Below the pieces are notes generated by a model. It searched no databases, was not told where the DNA came from, and was given only the letters and a program-made list of their open reading frames with translations. Below, piece by piece: positions 1-9,852 of a stretch of DNA of 64,000 nucleotides (position 1 is its first letter; each line of letters opens with the position of its first letter). The position numbers were made by a program, and so were the translations under genes. This DNA is from Plantago ovata. Its lineage: Eukaryota; Streptophyta; Magnoliopsida; Lamiales; Plantaginaceae. The stretch is from assembly GCA_028274465.1 (NCBI GenBank), contig CM051456.1, forward strand, positions 43,150,870 through 43,214,869, written 5' to 3'.

Positions 1-849
1 GTTTGTGAATTTTAAGCACAAGTGAGAGTTTGATCACGTTGTTGACACACTTCAACTCTTTGCCGGATGACCTCTATTTATAGTTCAAGTAAGGAGCCGT
101 TTGAATTTCAAATCCTAAGGCTTTTGTTGCTTAACATGTCACTATCTTACTTTTGTACTTTCAGCAGCAACCTTTGTTTGTCTTCTAGTCTTCATGTCCT
201 TTGTGTGTAAGCTTTGCATTAAATGCACCTTTGAATAGAATTCAAACAGTAACAATGGAGCGCAAAATCACGTACATTCAGCAAGAGGTCACATATGTTC
301 ATCAGCAAGTGTTCATTCTCAGTTTCAGCAAGCACAACCTACTCTGTCTTTCAGATTTTCACTTATGCAATGTTGTTGCTGAAAATTTCACTTTCTGAGC
401 AACACGTGCCTTACCAGTCTTCAGCAATCTTCAAGTCTTCAAGTCTTCAGATCTTCAAAAGTCTTCAAGGTTCTGACCGGTTTCTTATTTGCTTCAATAA
501 TTTGTTTGTAATAAACAAAATACATCTTCAGCAAATGCTTCAATAGGTCATTTTTTCTTTTCAAAAAATAAGATACATCAAAGCTAAGCATCAATAAGAT
601 ATTTTCTTTTCAGAAAATAAAATACATCATACGCAAATGTGTCAATAAATTAATTTCTTCACAGAAATTAAAGTACGTCATCCACAAAAGAAATAACTTA
701 TCTAACACCTATCTAAGTCATCAGCAAACGTTCCTCTTTTACAATGTCCTTAAAATTCTAAATTCCTATGGACCTTAAGAGTACTAGTTACTGGACTGTT
801 CTTAATTTAGCATGGTTAATTGCTCATCAAAATTACAAGTTTCCTAACA
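1..849 (-). repeat. Element A 3' LTR (partial)
   Basis: This is a direct repeat of 10682-11544. It ends in CCTAACA at 849, which is TGTTAGG on the element strand and so the LTR start. About 840 bp of it lie left of the window. A CTTCAAGT repeat around 425-460 has fewer units than the partner LTR. The small ORFs that cross it are not coding. Confidence 0.93.
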
Positions 850-865
850 AATTTCCCCCTTTTTG
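850..865 (-). other. Element A polypurine tract
   Basis: On the minus strand the bases directly before the 3' LTR read AAAAAGGGGGAAATT. This is a classic plus-strand primer tract abutting the LTR start at 849. Confidence 0.85.
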
Positions 866-1197
866 ATGATAGCAATCCATGGCTAAATTAATTGTTACCC
901 TTTTAGAGGTTTCTGATGTTGAATAAATCAGATGATTAATGCAAGCATACTTGAAATAATAAACAATAAGCATAAGTAAGTTGCATAATCAAAAACCAAT
1001 AAGAGTCAAAAAGAATTCATTGGTGAAAGTTATCATTCAGAAGTTTACAAGAAAGCATAGATAACAANNNNNNNNNNNNNNNNNNNNNNNNNNNNNNNNN
1101 NNNNNNNNNNNNNNNNNNNNNNNNNNNNNNNNNNNNNNNNNNNNNNNNNNNNNNNNNNNNNNNNNNNATTCTGCAATCTCCAACTCCATTTGTTTGC
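866..1197 (-). other. Element A 3' untranslated region with 100-N assembly gap
   Basis: This stretch between the third ORF and the polypurine tract shows no reading frame. Positions 1068-1167 are exactly 100 N, the usual placeholder for a gap of unknown size, so real sequence is missing here. I see nothing else in it. Confidence 0.8.
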
Positions 1198-3024
1198 TTA
1201 AAATCTCCAGTACAAGCTGGACTTTGTCAATTGAAGTCTTGGTGAACTTGGGCCAGTATTCTCAGCATCAAGAGATGCGTCTTTGAATAATGCTTCTTGA
1301 GTTTCAGCAACTTCAGGAACAGGAACCATTGCTATCTCAGCAACTGGTCCATCAGCAAGCTGGGTTTCAGCAACTTGATGAGTTGCTTGTTCAGCAACCA
1401 TCTGTTCAGCAGCATCAGCAAGTGCCGCTCTTTGCAGATCAGCAGCAATGTCGCTTACTGGTTCCATGGTTTGATCATCTAGATTATCTACAATGTAGAT
1501 ATCTGGGACTTGGGCAGGAATTTCATTTCCACTGCCTTGTGGTCTATTCTCAGTAGAGTTATCAACGTTAAGTTGATTGTGAAGGCTTCCGCAAACACTT
1601 CAACATTGCTGATGTATGTTTCAGTAATTATTTCAGCAACATCTACTGGCAAATGCGTTTCAGCATTTGTCTGGGAATTGACTGAGGAGTCTTGGACATT
1701 GGGGACTGACTGAGAAGCCAGTGTCTTCTTTCTTTTGTTACTTGTCCGTTTCCTCTTAGGTACGGGATTTGCTGATGACGCTGCAGTCTGAGTGTCATCA
1801 TCAGCTTTCCTCTTTTTCTTTTAGATTTCTCCAGTTTCCCAGAGTCATCTATTGTTGCATTTTCAGCAACGGCTGTTGTACACGTACCTTGTTGATTTTC
1901 TACAGCAGTTTCATTTGTGTTACCACCACCAACAGCAGTTTCATCTCTAAGTTGCTGAGTGGTAACATCTGCAGCTGTTGTATACCTTTCTTGCTGGCTT
2001 GTGCTGACAACATTTGCAGTTGTTGTCTTCTTGGTTTTCTTACCAGCAATCTTAGGTACATTCTGCTTGTAGAAAGATCTTCCCACATTGCACACAGATT
2101 TCTTGATTGGCAATGGGTTTCTTAGCTGAATCCTGAAATGTTCAAGGATATAGCATATCTTGATTCCATACATAACTGGAAAGGAAGGTGAGACCTTGTT
2201 GTCTTCTACCTTTACCTTAAACTTAGTAACACAATCAACAAGCCTGTTGAAAATGTACTTAGCCCAGTTAAGTTCCGATTTATTCTCATGGATATGCATC
2301 AGCAATGGCCATCTTCTCAGGCCTACTTGGTCAATTCCTCCAACTTGGGAGTCAAGAACTTTAATCAGTAGCAGAGCTACTAGACCAAGTGAAGGGCAGA
2401 GATGCTTTCTCTTAACGTGCTTTGTCCAAGTCACGGGAGCTATCTCGCCTTTCTTCATTTTTGCATTTCTGACGTCACTGTAGAAAGCTTCAATTTCTTC
2501 GTCAGAAGCAGTGACGTCATCTTCAGTTCCAGTGGTTGGAATCTGAAAAATCTCCGCTAAATCAGTCCATTTCAGGACGATTTGCGTGTTCTGAACATAA
2601 GTAAGGATCACTTTTTCAGTGACTCCATTACTGTCTGTAAGGGACTGGATTTCTGCATTATTGTAGAACTCCATAGTATCAATCATGCTCACTTGCTTAG
2701 TGCGAGCAGAGATAAAGTTCATGAGGCCTTGCTGCTTGATGAACTCAAGCGCCTCTTCATTTTGGTCATCAAGTTCTTGTTCATAAAAGTACCTAATGTA
2801 CTTTTCTTTTGCAAACCTCCCCATTGCATCAACATCTCACACTTTGCAGTGTCAAGATATGACGGAGGCATAGGTTTTACAGTGATTCGGTCGTTTTTCA
2901 ACACAACTTTCGCTGTGTCTTGGGTCAGAGAAGTCACCGGAGCAGTCACCGGAGCAATGCGTGTTTCAGCACTGTCAACCTTTGACGATTTTGAGGACTT
3001 AGATGACTGTCTCTTGGGAGCCAT
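1198..3024 (-). pseudogene. Element A third ORF (env-position, plant-transposon-protein-like), frameshifted
   Basis: This reading frame follows RT/RNase H, in the position of the env-like ORF of SIRE elements. It begins at an ATG at 3024 with a basic Ser/Lys-rich N-terminus (MAPKRQSSK). A frame change near 2820 moves it into a 393-codon frame (2824-1643), and further frame changes lead into 1467-1198. The middle part (EFYNNAEI, then WTDLAEIFQIP, then LNWAKYIFNRLVD) resembles the family annotated as putative plant transposon protein; that assignment is from memory of the family. The C-terminal part is acidic and repeats VAE/AE units, which come from in-frame TTGCTGA heptamers. I see no convincing signal peptide or membrane segment, so envelope function is not supported. 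Product role unknown. Confidence 0.6.
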
Positions 3025-3932
3025 TTCTTTATATAGAGCAAGAAATTGTACGAAAAAGATAGTTTGCTTTTTGACCGGAGGTACAGTAGTTTCAGGCTAG
3101 AAATTGCAGAGAAAGGAAATGTGAGTTAAAGAATTTTGTCATTTCTCTAACTCCTTCTTTATATAGTGTCTCTGGTGTGTGAGAAACTCAATCGATTTGA
3201 GTTCTCAGCAAGGGTAAAACAGAGAAACACTGGAGATAGTGGAGCCTTTGCATTGAATGCGTAGTGGCCCACTAACTAAAACCGTCAGAGCACTCTCTCT
3301 CTTTGTTTTGTTAGCCGTTAGATTAATAACTCCTTTTAATCAATGGCCACGATTGAATTTCATGTCATGATTTATTGCGAGTTTATCTGTGCCAGCTTAA
3401 CGTCACAAATTGATTTTACCGAGTAATAAGGGATAGATTGCTTGCTGAAATAGACAAGAATCTTTTCAGCGAGTTTGAATTAACAATCTAGCTACTTGCT
3501 GAAAGTTCCCCCTTACTTAGATATCTCATATTTTCTAAGTTTAAAAGATATTTCTGATTTCCCGTATCAGTAAATTCTTTTTGCAATTTGAGACATCCTT
3601 TGGTAAAATCTGAGAGATGAGATTTTGCTCTTTTTCTGAATTCCCGTTTCAGAAAATTCCTTTGATACTTGAATACCTGTTTCAGTATCTTTTGATTGTC
3701 TAAGTACCCGTCTCAGCAATCCTTAAGTTCTTTCACTTACTGAGTTCCTGTCTCAGCAAGTGATCAAGTTTCCTAACAAATACCTGTTTTGAAGGAATTA
3801 CTTGCTGAATGCCTGTTTCAGCAATCATGTTGTGACTTATCATTTCTTAGAAGAAATCAGTGACTTGGTCTTTTGGACAGGAATACTTTGGCTTGCTGAA
3901 TACCTGTTTCAGCATTCTGCCAAGTGTATCCT
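3025..3932 (-). other. Element A pol-ORF3 spacer, non-coding and hairpin-rich
   Basis: About 900 bp lie between the RNase H stop and the third ORF. No reading frame is supported. The part nearest the third ORF (3025-3430) is plain. The rest is filled with stem-loops, described separately at 3549-3924. Confidence 0.75.
3549..3924 (-). other. Array of eight stem-loops with shared seven-base loop
   Basis: Eight inverted repeats follow one another. Their plus-strand loops are at 3559-3565, 3641-3647, 3674-3680, 3705-3711, 3745-3751, 3781-3787, 3810-3816 and 3901-3907. All loops fit TNCCYGT, which is ACRGGNA on the RNA strand. Inner stem pairs are mostly CTGA with TCAG. Outer arms differ but still pair: TTTT with AAAA in the second, GATA with TATC in the third, GATTG with CAATC in the fourth, CACTT with AAGTG in the fifth, and TTG with CAA in the seventh. 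The second and seventh are perfect 9- and 8-bp stems. The others carry a mismatch or a bulge. The sixth is the weakest. Function unknown. Confidence 0.8.
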
Positions 3933-5114
3933 TTATTGAGGTAGTTCAATCAATCCAAGGTTATACCTTAGCATTGCGAACCTATTATCCGGTAGGGGCT
4001 TGGTAAAGATGTCAGCAAGCTGATCTTCAGTACCTACTTTCACAACCTCAATATCACCTTTTTCCACATGATCTCTAATGAAATGATGTCTAATATCAAT
4101 GTGCTTGGTCCTAGAGTGAAACTTAGGATTTTGCGTAATTGCAATAGCACTTGTATTATCACAAAAGATTGGTGTTTTCTTTGCAGAAATACCATAATCT
4201 CTTAATTGTTGCTGAATCCATAGGATTTGAGCTGTGCAACAACCAGCTGCAATGTATTCAGATTCTGTAGATGAATTGGCGACACACGTTTGCTTCTTGC
4301 TGAACCATGATATTAATCTAGTACCCAAAAACTGACAAGTTCCAGAGGTACTTTTTCTATCAAGAGTTGATCCACCATGATCAGCATCAGAATAGCCAAC
4401 CAATTCAAGTCCAGAATCTTTTGGATACCATAATCCAACATTGACTGTACCTTTAACATATTTCAGTATTTTAATTGCCTTTTTGTAGTGTGATTCTCTT
4501 GGATCCGATTGGAATCTTGCACACACACAAACAGCATACTGAATGTCAGGTCTACTTGCTGTTAAATACAACAAGGAACCAATGAGCTTCCTATACTTGT
4601 GTTCTTCAACACTTTTGTCCTCTTTAGTATAGCCCAATTTGGTACCAACACTCATAGGGATCTTTTCAGGTTTTTCATCCTCTTTGATCCTAAACTTTAT
4701 GAGCATTTCTTTCGCATACTTTGCTTGATTTATGAATATTCCATCTTTGAGTTGCTTGACTTGCAACCCTAGGAAATAATTCAATTTTCCCATCATACTC
4801 ATTTCAAACTTATTTGTCATGAGTTTGGCAAAATCATCACAAAGTTGCTTGTCCTTAGATCCAAAAATTATGTCATCCACATAAATTTGAACTAAGATTA
4901 ATTTACCATCATGGTTCATGGTAAAAAGAGTTTTGTCAACTTCACCTTTCTTGAAACCATTTTCCAGCAAGAACTTAGCTAAGGTATCATACCATACTCT
5001 TGGTGCTTGCTTTAGACCATATACAGCTTTCTGAAGCTTATATACCATCTTGGTTTCTGAGGGAAGTTCAAAGCCAGGGGTTGTTCTAGGTAGACTTCTC
5101 AGCAAGTTCACCAT
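3933..5114 (-). pseudogene. Element A reverse transcriptase (C-terminal part) and RNase H
   Basis: A 393-codon open frame covers most of the Copia reverse transcriptase and the whole RNase H. The RT region has KAVYGLKQAPR (about residues 29-39) and the catalytic YVDD at residues 78-81. RNase H shows DADHGGS, then STESEYIAAGCC, then a DIRHHFI region near the C-terminus. It would copy element RNA into DNA in virus-like particles. The upstream RT part lies in another frame (5115-5777), so the protein is not continuous. The stop at 3933 is the natural end of pol. Confidence 0.9.
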
Positions 5115-5820
5115 TTAAGAATGCACTCTTAACATCCATTTGGTAAACAATGAAGTCATTGTGAGCAGCAAAGGCCAAGAAAAGCCTAATTGCATCCAAT
5201 CTTGCAACTGGAGCGTAAGACTCATCATAGTCCAATCCTTCAGTCTGACAGTAACCTTGAGCAACTAAGCGTGCTTGTTTCTTGTTACTTCAAAAGACTC
5301 GCTCAGCTTGTTTCTGAACACCCACTTTGTACCAATAGCTTTCTTATTTTCAGCAAGTGGCAACAAGTTTCCAGACTTTGTTTCTTTCAAATTGATCCAA
5401 TTCTTCTTGCATTGCCTTTATCCATTCAGAATGCTTCAAAGCTTCTTCTATGGTTTAGGTTCAATTTCTGAAACAAAGCAAGAGAATAAAGATTCTACTT
5501 CTATGACAGTTGCTTCTTCAGCAAGTCCTTGAGTAGCTTTGGATCTAGTCACTTGGCGTTTATTAATATCGCCAATCATATCCGTAGAGGGATGATCTCT
5601 AATCCATTTATTAACAGGTTTCCTGTTTGTTGGATCAGGATACGTTTGCTCATCAGCATGTGACTCTTCAGTATGTACTTGTTCAGTACTACTGGGAATT
5701 TGTGTCTCTGCTGAGATTTGATCGTCAGCAACTGCTTGCTCAGCATTGCTGGGTTGAGATATTTCATCAGCAGGCACTGGAGATTGCGTAATTTCAGCAA
5801 CTTCCGGAGCAACCGCATCT
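5115..5820 (-). pseudogene. Element A RT N-terminal part and integrase-RT linker, frame-disrupted
   Basis: On the minus strand the pieces here encode the acidic, heptamer-rich linker after integrase (ISQPSNAEQAVADD and similar). The start of RT follows ([16 protein letters not shown], then [15 protein letters not shown]), just before 5114. The pieces fall in different frames and are cut by stops around 5448 and 5105, so this copy cannot make full RT. Identity as RT rests on the standard Copia order of motifs. Confidence 0.75.
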
Positions 5821-5824
5821 TTTG

Positions 5825-6952
5825 CTGGAATTCTTTGTCGTGAACTATATTTATCTTGTCATGACTCGGGGAAGGAGAATCATTGTCAGAATCATCATTT
5901 AGTTCAATTGACTTGATTTGCCTAGCATCAGACTCAGTTCTTTGCTCATGTATGATTAGCTTTTTCATACATTCTGATATTTCTTCTTCAGCAGGCACAC
6001 CTTGTGTCTTTTCGTAGAATACAACATGCACAGATTCTTCAATCTTTTGTGCCTTTTTGTTGTAAACTCTGTAATCTTTACTATGCAAGGAGTAGCCAAG
6101 AAATATCGCTTCGTCTGCCTTTGGTTGAAATGTTCTTAGGTATTCTCTACCATTGTTAAGAACGAAACACTTGCAACCAAATACTCTTAGATGAGTGATG
6201 TTAGGAGGTCTTCCAACAAACAATTCATAAGGAGTTTTGTTGTATTCCTTAGTAATCAAACATCTATTCTGAGTATAGCAGGCGGTATTAATCGCTTCAA
6301 CCCAGTAAGCCTCACTTATCTCAGTGTCAGCAAGCATTGTTCTTGCGGCTTCTTTCAGGGTACGATTCTTCCGTTCAGCAACACCATTTTGCTGTGGTGT
6401 CCTTACTGAGGATAACTGATGTTGAATACCTTTGGAGGTACAATATTCAGTTATGTACTGGTTTACAAACTCAGTACCATGGTCTGTCCTTATGACTCTT
6501 ACCTTGTCATTTTTCATGACTTCAAGCTTATTCAGCAAGTTAGGTATTTCAGTCTTGGTTTCAGATTTGTGTTTGATGAATACTACCCAAGTGAATCTTG
6601 AATAGTCATCTACAATGACTAGACCATACTTCTTACCAGCATAGCTTGTTGAAGAAGATTCAAACAAGTCCATGTGTAAGAGTTGTAAAGGTTTTGTAGT
6701 TGACGGTACTGCCTTGTTCTTGAAAGAAGATTTGGTTTGCTTTCCTTGCTGACATGCATTGCAAACACCATCCTTCTTAAAAGTAACCCTAGGTAATCCA
6801 ACTACAAGTGCCTTTTTAGACAGCTTATTCAGCGTCTTGAAGCTTAGATGACTTGTTCGTTTATGCCATAACCATGCTTTTTCAGCAAGGCATTCATGAT
6901 TTGAGACAAGGCATTTTTCAACATTTGCTGAAGACCAATCAACGGTGTACAA
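5825..6952 (-). pseudogene. Element A integrase
   Basis: The Copia integrase is readable in one frame. The zinc-binding HHCC set is at H30, H35, C64 and C67 of the open frame starting at 6952. The catalytic triad is D95 (HMDLF), D157 (RTDHGTEF) and E193 (VAERKNRT). The C-terminal GKCF-type segment follows (HLRVFGCKCFV, then FLGYS). It inserts the cDNA into host DNA. All catalytic residues are present, but the frame is lost near 5825 and an in-frame stop lies upstream near 6960, so it is not joined to protease or RT. Confidence 0.9.
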
Positions 6953-7314
6953 GCTTCCTCATCTTCTTGCAATCATTATAACCTTTTTAGTCTCAAAATC
7001 TACAAGTTTACATTCATCACTTTTAATTTCGATGAAGTATCCTTTGTCAGCAAATTGACTCATGCTGAAAAGGTTAAACTTAAGATTTTGACATAAAGAA
7101 CTCCAGAAATGGTTATGCATCCCAACTTCACATCACCATAGCCTTTTGTAGATCCGGAGCCTCCACCAGCAAACCTTATTGTTGGACCTTTAGACCATCG
7201 TCTATAGTTTATAAGGTTATTCTTGTTGCCCGTCATGTGCTTTCCACAACCACTATCAAAGTGCCAGATTGCATCGTTTGTCTCCGTGGCTGCAGTCTGC
7301 ACAATCAAGAGCAA
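6953..7314 (-). pseudogene. Element A aspartic protease and linker to integrase
   Basis: The frame starting at 7314 contains WHFDSGCGKHMTGN, the Copia protease active site with DSG, followed by IRFAGGGSG and GDVKLG. The 7060-6953 part continues as protease-integrase linker in another frame (GYFIEIKSDE). The enzyme would cut the Gag-Pol polyprotein. It is disconnected from gag and integrase by frame changes. Confidence 0.82.
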
Positions 7315-8131
7315 ACAAGTTAATTATCCAATGATGGATGTCCATTAACATGTTCAAGAATGCGTCCAGTGGAAACCCAAGTCTGAAGTTTTCAACTTTG
7401 ACTTGTTTTCTACTTGCTGAGGAACTAGGAGGTTTTGAGCTGAAAGACTTTTGACTCGTGCTGGTCAAATCCACTTTCTGATGTGGTGTCTTGCTCTGTT
7501 GACCTTTTTTCTGAACATACTTTTCAGTAAGTTCTTTTCTAGCAAGGTTCCTTCTAGTCCTAGCATTGGGAGTCTTTTCAGAACTCTTAGGCTTGGTTTT
7601 CTTCATCTCTTTGAAGTATTTTTGCTGACTTTGCTTATACTCATGAAAAAGTTGACTTTGCTTGGTTTTGAAACCGAGTCCACTCTTTGGAGAATGCTGA
7701 GCTTTAGCATCAGCAACCTTACTTGATTCAGGTTTGTCAGCAAAGGACTTCTGATTACTTTTGGTAATCTTGCCTTTAGACTTAACAACTTGCTTTTCAG
7801 CAACTTGTTTGGCGGAATGCTTCACAGCATTCTTTTTCTTTCCAGTTTGCTTCTCAGCAACCTGTTTTCCTTTTAAAGTCTTGTTACTTTGAGTAGCAAC
7901 AGCGGGCTTTATGGTCATAGGTACTCGATTGCATGTTTCAGCAACCTTAGTTTGACCAAACTGATAGATCACTGGTGGACTACTATTAGTAGCACGTACA
8001 AAGGAGATCGGTGATTTATCTTTTCTCAAGATTTCTACGTTATCACCTTCACACGTTGCTCCTAAACCTTCTTTCTGAGATGGGTCTCTCAAATAAGAGT
8101 TTAGTTCAGTCAGCGTATTACTTGCTTCCAC
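7256..8131 (-). pseudogene. Element A gag C-terminal/linker region
   Basis: A 291-codon frame follows gag with a short overlap, evidently after a frameshift near 8120. It is Lys/Gln-rich with repeated KQVAEK and SAKQ units that arise from TTGCTGA heptamers. It carries no recognised domain and leads into protease. SIRE-type elements have a long basic segment between the zinc knuckle and protease, which fits this one. Confidence 0.65.
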
Positions 8132-9740
8132 ATAGGATTTGAAAATTGATTTTCATCTTTTTCATTTCTTGAATTTCAGCAAGTAACTTTAGAATTGAGG
8201 ACTGATACTCTTCCAATTCTAATGCCATTTGAGAATTTTTCTCTGCAGCCTCAGCAATCAATTTCTTAAGACGCCTTATTTCAGCATCCTTTTCTTCTGT
8301 CTCTTCCTTCAGCAAAGCGTACTTTTCAGTAGTTTGCTTGGTCAGAGTTTCAGCAAATTGAAGTTTTTCTTGCTGTTTGCTGAGAGTTTTCTCAAATCTT
8401 TCGATTTCTCCTTGAATCTTGTCAAGATCAATCTCGTCTTCACTTTCTGAATCAGAGTCAGAGGTAGAATTATTTACCTGACCGGCCATGAGGCAGAATT
8501 CGTAGTTCGACACATCTGGATAAGCTTCCATAGCTATCCCACACACTTCTTTGCCAATCTCCACGTCTAGAGTGGCTTCCTCATTGTCGGTGTCTAAACT
8601 TTCATCCTCACTGTCTTCGGAGCTTGTCTCAATGCACAATGCATCGATTTTTGCTTGAAGCTTCTTCTTTTCTTCAGCAATGAAAGCTCTTTTGAACTTC
8701 TTCTTCTTTTCAGCAGATTTGCCTTTCAGCCAAGGGCAATTAGCTTTGAAGTGTCCAGGCTTTTTGCAGTAAAAACATAGATCATTTCCAACTGCTGGTT
8801 CTTCTGATGATGTAGCTTGCTGAGCTTGCTTGTTCAGCGAGCTAGTATCATTCTTGTACTTATGGTAGTTATTACCAAGATGCTTTTTCAGCTTCTCTTT
8901 TACTTTTCGCCTTTCAATTTCCTTACTGATGAATTTCTTCATGTTTTTAACAACTAAAGCATTTTCATCAGCAGGCTCTTTATCATTCTTCTTTTCAGAA
9001 GATGACGGCTTTGCAGCAAGAGCAATGTTTTGCGATTTTTCAGCAAACACATTTTCTCTTTGCTTTGTCTCATAATTGACAGTAGCAAGATGAGAGAACA
9101 ACTCAGTTGGTGTAATGTCAGGCATTCCTTGGTTATAATAGAAATTCTGAGTATGGATCCATTCTTGATTCAAACTTCTGATGATAGTTTTCACTTTCTC
9201 AGAATCTGAATAAAGATTTCTAACACCCAGCGCTGCCATTTCACTAACAAGAGTTGTGAATCTGAAGTCCAAGTCTTCCAGTGACTCGTTAGCACCTTGC
9301 TTAAAGTTTTGAAACTTTAGCTTAAGTACTTCAAGTTTGTTTTCCTTGGTCTTGTCAGATCCAGCACAAAGATCTTGAACCATTTTCCAAGCCTCCTTAG
9401 CAGTCTTAGCACCCCACAGTTTGCACTGTATGGTATCCGGAGTTGATCTGATGATGATATTTCTTGCCTGACCATCAAGACGGAATCTCTTAGCTTCGTC
9501 AGAAGTCCATTCCTCTCTTGGTTTTGGCACAACCGTATCTGATGGTTCGCCTTGGATGGTTTCCTTTCCAGCTTCAGTGGTTCTGTGAGGGAAACTCCTT
9601 TCAACCTTGGTGATCTTGATAGGTCCATCATTAATGACGGTGACCATCTCATCACTAATGGCCTCAAGATGTAACATCATGTTGTTTCGCCATTTCTCGT
9701 AATTTTCCAGCTTCAGCAAGGGAGCATCTCCTAAAGACAT
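8118..9740 (-). CDS. Element A Gag (capsid-nucleocapsid), open frame
   Basis: A 540-codon frame begins at the ATG at 9740, about 100 bp after the primer site. The N-terminus (LENYEKWRNNMMLHLEAI) and the body match Copia Gag of SIRE type. A CCHC zinc knuckle is at residues 322-335 (CFYCKKPGHFKANC). An acidic stretch (about 395-440) and a Glu/Lys-rich coiled coil (about 445-530) follow. Gag forms the virus-like particle and binds element RNA. The frame is open to 8118, where continuity with the downstream pol is lost. Confidence 0.85.
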   Translation of the reverse strand: MSLGDAPLLKLENYEKWRNNMMLHLEAISDEMVTVINDGPIKITKVERSFPHRTTEAGKETIQGEPSDTVVPKPREEWTSDEAKRFRLDGQARNIIIRSTPDTIQCKLWGAKTAKEAWKMVQDLCAGSDKTKENKLEVLKLKFQNFKQGANESLEDLDFRFTTLVSEMAALGVRNLYSDSEKVKTIIRSLNQEWIHTQNFYYNQGMPDITPTELFSHLATVNYETKQRENVFAEKSQNIALAAKPSSSEKKNDKEPADENALVVKNMKKFISKEIERRKVKEKLKKHLGNNYHKYKNDTSSLNKQAQQATSSEEPAVGNDLCFYCKKPGHFKANCPWLKGKSAEKKKKFKRAFIAEEKKKLQAKIDALCIETSSEDSEDESLDTDNEEATLDVEIGKEVCGIAMEAYPDVSNYEFCLMAGQVNNSTSDSDSESEDEIDLDKIQGEIERFEKTLSKQQEKLQFAETLTKQTTEKYALLKEETEEKDAEIRRLKKLIAEAAEKNSQMALELEEYQSSILKLLAEIQEMKKMKINFQILCGSK

Positions 9741-9838
9741 CCTGTCAGCAAAGCACTACCAAACTGATCAAGTGAAAGAGATTTACGGAAAGCACTTAAG
9801 GGGATCTAGGTTCAGTGCAGAAGGCTAAAGAACCTCCT

Positions 9839-9850
9839 ACTCTGATACCA
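9839..9850 (-). other. Element A primer binding site (tRNA-iMet)
   Basis: On the minus strand this reads TGGTATCAGAGT, complementary to the 3' end of initiator methionine tRNA at 11 of 12 bases. It lies two bases inside the 5' LTR end. This fixes the element's orientation and the LTR boundary at 9853. Confidence 0.9.
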
Positions 9851-9852
9851 CT

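Noticed and set aside
201..546. Small ORFs in element A LTRs (repeated at 10882-11173)
   Set aside because: They fall in LTR sequence, differ by frame between copies and contain only the local repeats.
1290..2483. Plus-strand ORFs opposite the third ORF of element A
   Set aside because: Antisense shadows, open only because of the repeated heptamer and biased codon use.
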